Of a stretch of DNA of 8,491 nucleotides, positions 1-5,754 are shown piece by piece. The stretch lies in NCBI GenBank assembly GCA_009929975.1, contig RZZF01000066.1, positions 1 to 8,491 on the forward strand. Reading direction: 5' to 3'. The stretch comes from Clostridia bacterium (GTDB lineage: Bacteria > Bacillota > Clostridia > Saccharofermentanales > UBA5734). Numbering within the stretch: the first letter of the stretch is position 1; every line of letters begins with the position of its first letter. The translations under genes were made by a program, and so were the position numbers. A model generated the notes under the pieces. The model did no database searches, was not told the origin of the DNA, and worked only from the letters and a program-made list of their open reading frames with translations.

Positions 1-1127
1 GTATGGTCCAGACGGTTCCGGCAGGTCTCGCGCCGGGAAGTGATACGGCCAACATGTCGGTCATGGGATATGATCCCAAGGTCTACTATACCGGGCGTTC
101 GCCGCTCGAGGCGATCAGCATGTCCATTCCTATGGTGGAAGGCGACATCGCCTTCCGCTGCAACCTGGTGACCTTATCGGATGACGCTGAGTTTTCCGGG
201 AAAACGATGATCGACTATTCTTCAGATGAGATCGGCAGCGATGAAGCCGCCCGCCTGATTGAAGTCATCAATCAGGAGCTGGCGGATGACACGCTGCGCT
301 TCTATCCGGGCAAGAGCTACCGCCATTGCATGATCTGGCATCAGGGGCCGCTGGAAAGCAGCCTGGTCCCGCCGCATGATATTCTGACCCGCCCGATCAC
401 CCACTATCTGCCGAGCGGCAGCGGTGCTGAGCGCTTGAGCGCGATGATGCGGCGCAGCACGGTTTTTCTGCCGTCCCATCCGGTCAACCAGGCCAGAGTC
501 CGGCGCGGACTGAGGCCGGCAAACGCGATCTGGATCTGGGGCCAGGGCACTCTGCCCAGGCTGCCGGTACTGGCGGATCGCTTTCAGATTCGCGGATCGG
601 TCATCTCCGCCGTCGATCTGGTCAACGGCCTGGGGCTGTGCGCGGGCCTGCATGTTGTCGATGTTCCCGGTGTCACCGGCAATATCCATACCAATTTCGA
701 CGGTAAGGCACAGGCCGCGATCGATGAGTTCGAGCGCGGTCAGGATTATGTTTATCTGCATGTTGAAGCACCGGATGAATGTGGCCACCGCGCTGAAGTT
801 GACAATAAAGTGCGGTCAATCGAACTGATCGACCAGAAGATCATCGGACCGGTCTGGGATTATCTGGAGAGAAAACGCCAGTCATCCGGTGAGGATTACC
901 GTCTTCTGCTGTTGCCTGACCATCCGACTCCGCTGTCGCTGCGCACCCATACGAGTGATCCGGTTCCGTTCGCGGTCTACAGCAGCGATCAGCGCGACCA
1001 GATGCCGGCGGCCGCCTATGATGAGTCCAGCTGTGCGGCAAGCGGTCTTCTGCTGACCCATGGCCACGAACTTCTCGTCCACCTGATCCAGAAAGGCTTT
1101 TCAACGTTTCATCCGCTCAACGGCTGA
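1..1127 (+). CDS. apgM: 2,3-bisphosphoglycerate-independent phosphoglycerate mutase, APGM (archaeal-type) family, 5'-truncated by window edge
   Basis: Interconverts 3- and 2-phosphoglycerate in glycolysis without a bisphosphoglycerate cofactor; a cytoplasmic, metal-dependent enzyme of the alkaline-phosphatase fold. The frame is open from the left edge and about 374 residues are visible. The family is about 400-410 long, so roughly 45 residues, including the N-terminal metal site and probably the catalytic serine, are missing. The first ATG, at base 3, falls inside the conserved run leading to GSDTANMSVMGYDP and is not the start. Family marks seen: that GSDTAN...GYDP block, YTGRSPLEA, a DIAFRCNLVT strand, HVEAPDECGH at about 759-788 (metal-binding Asp and His), and LLPDHPTPLSLRTHTSDPVPF at about 906-970 (metal-binding His). 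The C-terminal GHELL ending is also typical. The stop is TGA at 1125-1127, overlapping the end of the convergent NagB-like gene. No terminator with a T-tract follows. Family assignment is firm; the promoter and upstream neighbours cannot be seen. Confidence 0.93.
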   Translation, partial: MVQTVPAGLAPGSDTANMSVMGYDPKVYYTGRSPLEAISMSIPMVEGDIAFRCNLVTLSDDAEFSGKTMIDYSSDEIGSDEAARLIEVINQELADDTLRFYPGKSYRHCMIWHQGPLESSLVPPHDILTRPITHYLPSGSGAERLSAMMRRSTVFLPSHPVNQARVRRGLRPANAIWIWGQGTLPRLPVLADRFQIRGSVISAVDLVNGLGLCAGLHVVDVPGVTGNIHTNFDGKAQAAIDEFERGQDYVYLHVEAPDECGHRAEVDNKVRSIELIDQKIIGPVWDYLERKRQSSGEDYRLLLLPDHPTPLSLRTHTSDPVPFAVYSSDQRDQMPAAAYDESSCAASGLLLTHGHELLVHLIQKGFSTFHPLNG

Positions 1128-1130
1128 GCG
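1114..1130. repeat. Inverted repeat spanning both stop codons of the convergent genes
   Basis: CGCTCA (1114-1119) and TGAGCG (1125-1130) form a perfect 6-bp inverted repeat around a five-base loop. The minus-strand stop TGA of the NagB-like gene is 1119-1117 and the plus-strand stop TGA of the mutase gene is 1125-1127, so each arm holds one stop. A second short hairpin (1129-1141) touches it. Neither side has a T-tract, so a standard terminator is not supported. Confidence 0.5.
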
Positions 1131-1848
1131 CGGAGGCCGCGGATCGGTCCATCAGCACCGTGACATGCGGATGGATCTGAAGGATTGAGGCCGGAAATGC
1201 CGGATCAATCCGGCCATGAACCAGCGAAGCGACTGCCATGGCTCTCGATGGACCGGTCGCCAGTAGAATAATACGCGGCACACGCATGATGGTGCCGATT
1301 CCAAGGGTCAGCGCGGCATCCGGTATTGTATCAGCTGGCGCGGATCCTCTGGCCAAGGCGTCCTGTACGTCTTCACTGAGCGTGGAACAATAGGTTCTCA
1401 GTGAAAAATCCGCACCGGATTCAATACTGCCGATCTGCCCCCTTGTGCCCAGAGTCAAAAGCTGGAAATCGAGACCGCCGGCTGTCTGGATCGCCTTTTC
1501 GTAATTGAGACATTCCGCATCAGGATCCTGCGTCATGCCATCCGGAGCGTATAGCGCGTCGTCTGCCAGATTGATCTGGGAAAACAGCTTATCCCGCAGG
1601 AACCTGAACCGGCTCAACTCATGCGAGGATGGCAGGCCCAGATATTCATCCTGGCTGAACACCTTGACACGCTGCCAGTCGATGATACCGTCACGTGTCA
1701 GCTGCAGCAGCTGATGACAGGTATCGAGTATGGTATTGCCGGCTGTCAGGCCGATTACGCTGTCAGGCTTGCCGAGGATCTGGGCCGCGACCAGTGTCGC
1801 GGCCGCCCGGCCAACCTGAGCCTCATTATTAAAAACTCGCAGATTCAT
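1117..1848 (-). CDS. NagB-family (glucosamine-6-phosphate deaminase-like) protein with degenerate active site
   Basis: A 243-residue protein with the NagB/6-phosphogluconolactonase fold along its whole length. Visible: a sugar-phosphate loop GLTAGNT (33-39; usually GLATGST), DEYLGLP (67-73), DPDAECLNYEKAI (108-120), GGLD (124-127), ALTLGIGT (179-186), and a C-terminal ILQIHPHVTVLMD (222-234). Compared from memory with E. coli NagB (266 aa), catalytic Asp72 and Glu148 are kept as D67 and E143, but Asp141 is R136 and His143 is Q138. Phosphate-binding Arg172 is kept as R167 and Lys208 is R202. Allosteric-site Ser151, Arg158 and Lys160 correspond to A146, Y153 and S155. Standard deaminase or isomerase chemistry is therefore unlikely; substrate and role are unknown. 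ATG at 1848 has an AGGAGG at 1854-1859, five bases away. It lies 67 nt downstream of pheT with no terminator between, so it is probably co-transcribed under T-box control. Its 3' end overlaps the convergent mutase gene by 11 bp. Confidence 0.85.
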   Translation of the reverse strand: MNLRVFNNEAQVGRAAATLVAAQILGKPDSVIGLTAGNTILDTCHQLLQLTRDGIIDWQRVKVFSQDEYLGLPSSHELSRFRFLRDKLFSQINLADDALYAPDGMTQDPDAECLNYEKAIQTAGGLDFQLLTLGTRGQIGSIESGADFSLRTYCSTLSEDVQDALARGSAPADTIPDAALTLGIGTIMRVPRIILLATGPSRAMAVASLVHGRIDPAFPASILQIHPHVTVLMDRSAASALSR

Positions 1849-1915
1849 GAAGTCCTCCTGTTCGGGAACGGGGTCGGCTCAACGGATCGCACAGACTGTC
1901 CCGGACCGCCTGTTA

Positions 1916-4357
1916 TCATTGACCGGCCTGGCGAATCTCACCGCCAAGCGTCTGCCGGATCATTTTGAGTATTTTTTTCATTTTTGCTTCGACCGCCTCA
2001 GCCGTCAGAGTCCCCTCGTCAGATCCAAGCCAGACTCGAAACATGAGTGATTTCTTTCCTTCCGGAACCTGAGCACCGTGATATTCTTCGATAAACTCAC
2101 TGCGCCGGACCAGTCCCGCGATCAGATCGGCGATTGACTGCCAGGCAACCCCCGAATCAATCACAATGGAGAGATCCTGTTCGACCTGAGGAAATTGAGG
2201 CAGCCGCTGATAGCGGTTCTCCCGTGACGGCAGCGGCCGCAGCGCGTCAAGATTGAGTTCGGCCAGAGCGGTCAGGCTGTGGCGGATGTCGGCTGCCCTG
2301 GCCGCGCGGGCGGACAGCAGACCGAATGAACCAATGATCTGACCGTCTTCTGACAACAGATTCAGCCAGGCCTTGTGATCCGCCCAGGCCGGCTGCTGCT
2401 GCCGGGCGAAGGACCAGGGCTCCACCTGGACGATCCGCGGCATCTGTTCGAGAACACCTTTCACCTGCCGGAACAGCCGGACCGGATCATCTCCTGCCAT
2501 AGCCAGACCCAGCTGCAGTGTCTGCAGCGGCAGCGCTTCTTCAGAATCACTCGGATGCGTCTCACCATGCTGGAAAACCTGGGCGGCCTCAAACATACGG
2601 AAGGTCTCAAGATAGCGTTCATTTTCAGCGACCGCCTGAAGCAGGCCGGGAATCAGTGAAGCACGCAGATGGCCGGCAGAAGGCGACGGCGGTGTGGCCA
2701 GTTCCAGGCACTCGGAGAGTTGGATGCCAGCCGCTTCAATGTAAAAATCATCAATCCAGGGGTAGGTGTAAATTTCCTGGAATCCGGCATGAAAGGCCAG
2801 ATACTCTCGAATGGCCCGGTCGGTTTCGGCGTCACGCTGGCTGATCGCCTTTTCCAGGGTCACAGCCGGTGGAATCAGGGTAAAATTCTCGTACCCGATC
2901 ATCCGGGCAACTTCTTCAAGTATATCCTCAGGCAGGGAAACATCACCGGTTGCCCGCCAGGCGGGTACATGACAGAGAAAGATGGTGTCATTTCCAGATT
3001 GGCGCGTCTCGATGGAAAAGCCAAGGGGTTCGAGGCTTCTGCTGATATCGGCCGACGTTATTTCCCGACCCAGTCGTGTGGCCAGGAAGCGCAGCGACAC
3101 CTCGATGACAGGGTGTTCCGGCTGTCTGGCGACACAGTCCGTATAGGCAGCGACGGCGGCTTCCGGCATCAGCCGGCGGATCAGCTGGTCGGCGACACCC
3201 ATGGCCTGATCCATCCGTGCCGCGTCAATTCCCTTTTCATTGCGATTGCCGGCTTCGGTCCGGATCCCGTGCCGCCTGGCCGAACGGCGCACGGTCAGCG
3301 GATTGAAGTTCGCCAGTTCGAGAATCATTTCCTCGGTCTCCGGCAGCAGCCCGTCATCGCGGCCGCCCATGATGCCGGCCAGCGCCATCGGTTTTTCCGC
3401 GTCACAGATGACAAGATCATCAGGATCCAGCTCAAGCCTGTGGCCATCGAGCAGCAGTAGTTTTTCCTGATCGCGGGCTGTCCTGACCCGGATCTCCCGG
3501 CGCACCGCACGCCGGTCAAACCCATGCGTCGGCTGTCCGGTCGCCAGCATGACATAGTTGGTGATATCAACCAGGCAGCTGAGAGGACGGATACCGACTT
3601 TCCAGAGTGTCAGGCGCAGCCAGTAGGGTGATTCGCCATTGCGCAGACCCTGATAGACAACGGCGGCATAGCGGCTGCAGTGATCGGGACTGTCGATCGC
3701 CACCGGAAAAGCCGGTGTATCCGCCGGAACCTCCAGTACCGGGAGCGGCCGCAGTGCCGTCTGATAGATCGCGGCCAGTTCACGGGCCATGCCATAGTGC
3801 CCCCACAGATCCGGACGATTGGTCATGGACTTGTTGTCAATTTCGAGAATCAGGTCATCCAGATCAAGCACCTCAGCCAGCGGTTGGCCGGGCTTGGCTT
3901 CCATCCCCCGCAGATCCATGATTTCCCGCTCATCAGAGGCCAGAAACAACGCCTCAAGACTCAGTTCGGAAGAAGCGCAGATCATGCCATGGCTGCTGAC
4001 ACCACGCAGTTTGGCCGCTTTGATCTCTACCGGTTCCCCTTCACCATGCCATCGCACCTTTGAGCCCGGCAAAGCGACCGCAACGGTCTGGCCGACCGCC
4101 AGATTGATACCGCCACAGACAATCGTCACAGGGTCTGGCCGGCCGATATTGACCGAGCAGACCGACAGCCGGTCCGCTTTCGGATGAGGATCAACCGCGA
4201 GGATCTCAGCCGCCACGATCTGCTCCAGGTCCGCGGCCGGGTTGACGGCACCTTCAACCTCGACCGTCCGCATCGTAAGATCATGCGCCAATTGAGACAG
4301 GGTCAGCCCTGAGGGCAGGTCAGTATATTGACGAATCCAGTTCAATGAAAATTTCAC
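1916..4357 (-). CDS. pheT: Phenylalanine--tRNA ligase beta subunit
   Basis: Large subunit of the alpha2-beta2 phenylalanyl-tRNA synthetase; it binds tRNA and hydrolyses mischarged Tyr-tRNA-Phe. The 813 residues match the family length (about 800). In order: an N-terminal segment starting MKFSLNWIRQYTDL; a tRNA-binding OB fold at ~45-150 (DPHPKADRL at 56-64, VCGGINLAVGQ at 80-90); a B3/B4 editing domain at ~220-400 with VDITNYVM (263-270), GQPTHGFD (274-281, likely editing His278), GIMGG (328-332) and ILELANF (345-351, likely editing Glu347); a B5 domain (~415-495) with LPEDILEEVARMIGYE; a degenerate synthetase core (~500-700) with LRASLIPGLL (564-573); and a C-terminal anticodon-binding FDX-ACB domain (~718-810) with PQVEQDLSIVID and EGKKSLMFRVWL. 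The start is GTG (4357-4355), supported by an AGGAGG eight bases upstream that overlaps the pheS stop, which suggests translational coupling. The usual bacterial TPNRPD block reads DNKSMTNRPDLWGH (174-187). Confidence 0.96.
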   Translation of the reverse strand: MKFSLNWIRQYTDLPSGLTLSQLAHDLTMRTVEVEGAVNPAADLEQIVAAEILAVDPHPKADRLSVCSVNIGRPDPVTIVCGGINLAVGQTVAVALPGSKVRWHGEGEPVEIKAAKLRGVSSHGMICASSELSLEALFLASDEREIMDLRGMEAKPGQPLAEVLDLDDLILEIDNKSMTNRPDLWGHYGMARELAAIYQTALRPLPVLEVPADTPAFPVAIDSPDHCSRYAAVVYQGLRNGESPYWLRLTLWKVGIRPLSCLVDITNYVMLATGQPTHGFDRRAVRREIRVRTARDQEKLLLLDGHRLELDPDDLVICDAEKPMALAGIMGGRDDGLLPETEEMILELANFNPLTVRRSARRHGIRTEAGNRNEKGIDAARMDQAMGVADQLIRRLMPEAAVAAYTDCVARQPEHPVIEVSLRFLATRLGREITSADISRSLEPLGFSIETRQSGNDTIFLCHVPAWRATGDVSLPEDILEEVARMIGYENFTLIPPAVTLEKAISQRDAETDRAIREYLAFHAGFQEIYTYPWIDDFYIEAAGIQLSECLELATPPSPSAGHLRASLIPGLLQAVAENERYLETFRMFEAAQVFQHGETHPSDSEEALPLQTLQLGLAMAGDDPVRLFRQVKGVLEQMPRIVQVEPWSFARQQQPAWADHKAWLNLLSEDGQIIGSFGLLSARAARAADIRHSLTALAELNLDALRPLPSRENRYQRLPQFPQVEQDLSIVIDSGVAWQSIADLIAGLVRRSEFIEEYHGAQVPEGKKSLMFRVWLGSDEGTLTAEAVEAKMKKILKMIRQTLGGEIRQAGQ

Positions 4358-4365
4358 AGTTTCTG

Positions 4366-4371
4366 CCTCCT
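4366..4371 (-). promoter_or_regulatory. pheT ribosome binding site overlapping the pheS stop codon
   Basis: On the minus strand the bases read TAGGAGG, where TAG (4372-4370) ends pheS and AGGAGG (4371-4366) is a full Shine-Dalgarno match. The spacing to the GTG start of pheT is eight bases. The site fixes the GTG at 4357 as the start. A ribosome ending pheS covers this site, which fits coupled, near-equal synthesis of the two subunits. Confidence 0.8.
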
Positions 4372-5407
4372 ATCTGAACTGACTGAGAAATCTCAGATCA
4401 GCACTGCGGAAAAGCCGGACATCATCGACACCGGTCCGCATCATGACCAATCGGTCCAGTCCGATATTGATATAGAATCCGGACCAGACACTGGGGTCCA
4501 GACCGGCGGCTTTCAGTACATTCGGGTGGGGAGTCCCGCCCGGCATAACTTCGATCCAGCCGACCTGTTTACAGACACGACAGCCTTTTCCGCCACAGAC
4601 CTGGCACTTCATATCAATCTCGAAACCTGGTTCAACAAAGGGAAAAAATCCGGCCCGCATACGAATGTCGACGGCTTTGCCAAACACTTTTTCCAGTATG
4701 GTGCGAATGAGAAGCTGTCCGGTCGCGAACGGAAGATCGCGGTCGACAATCAGTGCTTCGTACTGGTAGAAAGCCCGTTCATGGCGCGCGTCAACACTCT
4801 CATTGCGGTAGGCCCGTCCCGGATAGACCAGCCGGGCCGGCGCGCCATGTGCTTTGAGATACCGGACACTGGCACCCGTCAGATGAGGCCGCAGGCAGAG
4901 CCGTTCAGGGCCGCTTTCATGCTCACTGCCTTTCAGCCAGTAGGTGTCCATTGACTCACGTGCCGGATGATCCGGTGGAAAGTTGAGGTAATCGAACGCG
5001 TATCGCTCGCTGGAGATATCGTCTTCACTGAAGATCTCAAAACCGAGTGATCGAAACGCGTCGTTCAGATCATAGCAGATCTGGGTGATCGGATGCAGTG
5101 CGCCTGAATCCGGCTTCAGCCCGGGGATCGTCAGATCCAGGTCGCCTTCGATCACCGACATCTCATTGATCAGTTCATCCGCGCGATGTTCCAGCGCGTC
5201 AGTGATCTCGGTCTTGACCTGATTCGCCAGCTGGCCTGTTTCGCGACGCTCCTCCGGCGTCAGAGACCCAAGCGTCTTCAGAATCGCGGTCAATTCGCCC
5301 TTCTTGCCGAGATAACGCAGGCGGATCTGTTCCAGCTCCGCCTTGTCCGCTGCCGAACTGAGTGCGGCCAGACAGGCATTCCGCATGGTCTGTAGCTGTT
5401 CTTTCAT
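4370..5407 (-). CDS. pheS: Phenylalanine--tRNA ligase alpha subunit, divergent catalytic pocket
   Basis: Catalytic subunit of phenylalanyl-tRNA synthetase (class II); with PheT it charges tRNA-Phe in the cytoplasm. The 345 residues are normal length. The N-terminal ~90 residues are the helical tRNA-binding arm, including RYLGKKGELTAILK (31-44). The catalytic domain follows: motif-2 region GRAYRNESVDARHERAFYQYEALIVD (197-222), a CxxC-x4-CxxC zinc-ribbon-like knuckle (Cys 268, 271, 276, 279), FFPFVEPG (254-261), HPNVLKAAGLDP (294-305), and motif 3 GLDRLVMM (316-323). ATG at 5407 is chosen over upstream in-frame starts because ACCTCC on the plus strand (5413-5418) gives GGAGGT at five bases, and because the longer reading frame would run into the T-box terminator. 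Oddities: the usual LRTHTS reads LRPHLT (172-177), FHQxEG reads FYQYEA (213-218), and FAFGMG reads FYINIG (311-316). The Phe T-box leader supports phenylalanine as substrate. Confidence 0.94.
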   Translation of the reverse strand: MKEQLQTMRNACLAALSSAADKAELEQIRLRYLGKKGELTAILKTLGSLTPEERRETGQLANQVKTEITDALEHRADELINEMSVIEGDLDLTIPGLKPDSGALHPITQICYDLNDAFRSLGFEIFSEDDISSERYAFDYLNFPPDHPARESMDTYWLKGSEHESGPERLCLRPHLTGASVRYLKAHGAPARLVYPGRAYRNESVDARHERAFYQYEALIVDRDLPFATGQLLIRTILEKVFGKAVDIRMRAGFFPFVEPGFEIDMKCQVCGGKGCRVCKQVGWIEVMPGGTPHPNVLKAAGLDPSVWSGFYINIGLDRLVMMRTGVDDVRLFRSADLRFLSQFR

Positions 5408-5412
5408 CACAC

Positions 5413-5418
5413 ACCTCC
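5413..5418 (-). promoter_or_regulatory. pheS ribosome binding site
   Basis: GGAGGT on the minus strand lies five bases before ATG 5407-5405 and seven bases beyond the T-tract of the T-box terminator. It decides the pheS start: an in-frame ATG further upstream would place the first codons inside the terminator and antiterminator. Confidence 0.8.
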
Positions 5419-5424
5419 AGAAAT

Positions 5425-5453
5425 AAAAAAATCCCATGTATCTGAACATGGGA
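5425..5453 (-). terminator. T-box-controlled Rho-independent terminator of pheST
   Basis: On the minus strand UCCCAUGU (5453-5446), loop UCAGAU (5445-5440) and ACAUGGGA (5439-5432) form a perfect 8-bp stem followed by seven U (5431-5425). The 5' arm shares its CCC with the antiterminator, so the two structures exclude each other, as expected for a transcriptional T-box. Confidence 0.92.
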
Positions 5454-5660
5454 CGAAGTTCTCGCGGTACCACCCAAATTGCGGAGACAACTCCGCCTCT
5501 CTTGCAGATATAACGGTCTGAACCCGGTACAGACTACTTATCACCTGTACAGCTCCCGAGTGAACTTCAGCAGTCTGATCACGAAGATGGCTTGCAGCCG
5601 GCGGCCATCAATCTCTGACGCGGCAAGATCCTGCCTACTCTCTCGTTCATCGCCGATAAC
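5425..5660 (-). promoter_or_regulatory. T-box riboswitch (tRNA-Phe sensing) of the pheST operon
   Basis: An untranslated leader that reads the charging state of tRNA-Phe. Stem I has a clear specifier loop: CGAG (5645-5642) pairs with CUCG (5560-5557), GCAG (5634-5631) pairs with CUGC (5573-5570). Between them lie AGAGUAG with the AGUA element (5641-5635) and UGAAGUUCA (5569-5561), which carries the specifier UUC (Phe) at 5564-5562 followed by A. A stem III candidate is the perfect hairpin at 5496-5481. The T-box sequence GGGTGGTACCGCG is at 5475-5463. The antiterminator pairs UGGG (5476-5473) with CCCA (5452-5449) and GCGAG (5465-5461) with UUCGU (5457-5453), leaving the seven-base bulge UGGUACC (5472-5466). 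UGGU matches the 3' end ACCA of tRNA-Phe. Uncharged tRNA should stabilise the antiterminator and let transcription reach pheS. Confidence 0.95.
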
Positions 5661-5667
5661 TGAATGG

Positions 5668-5696
5668 ATTGTAACAGAAAACGGATGGCAGGACAA
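5668..5696 (-). promoter_or_regulatory. Sigma-A-type promoter of the pheST operon
   Basis: On the minus strand a -35 box TTGTCC (5696-5691, 4/6 to TTGACA) and a -10 box TACAAT (5673-5668, 5/6 to TATAAT) are separated by exactly 17 bases. A start near A5661 would put +1 just before the T-box stem I region and give a leader of about 254 nt before the pheS ATG. The -35 lies inside the mutS2 terminator hairpin. Confidence 0.75.
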
Positions 5697-5709
5697 GTCC
5701 CGCCATCCG
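5678..5709 (-). terminator. Rho-independent terminator downstream of mutS2
   Basis: On the minus strand CGGATGGCGGGA (5709-5698) and TCCTGCCATCCG (5693-5682) form a 12-bp stem with one G-U pair and a four-base loop CTTG, followed by TTTTC. The tract of four T is short but the stem is strong. It is 46 nt after the mutS2 stop and separates mutS2 from the pheST unit. Confidence 0.75.
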
Positions 5710-5754
5710 CAACCGCTCCTGAACAGCGATGCTGTGCGAAAACAAAAGTCCCGG

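Noticed and set aside
222..788. 188-codon open frame on the minus strand opposite the mutase gene
   Set aside because: It is antisense to conserved APGM motifs, and the product is a composition-driven string with no recognisable domain.
1849..1915. Terminator or separate promoter between pheT and the NagB-like gene
   Set aside because: No stable hairpin with a T-tract and no convincing -35/-10 pair is visible, only the ribosome site at 1854-1859.
2669..3460. 263-codon open frame on the plus strand opposite pheT
   Set aside because: It is entirely antisense to the editing and core domains of pheT; the product resembles no family and no convincing ribosome site sets its start.
5408..5473. N-terminal extension of pheS by 22 residues from an in-frame ATG at 5473
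   Set aside because: The extension would encode the T-box sequence and terminator, does not resemble PheS, and lacks a ribosome site; the ATG at 5407 has GGAGGT at proper spacing.
5723..5735. Small hairpin ACAGC/GCTGT after the mutS2 stop as a terminator
   Set aside because: The stem is only 5 bp and no T-tract follows; the 12-bp hairpin at 5682-5709 is the better terminator.
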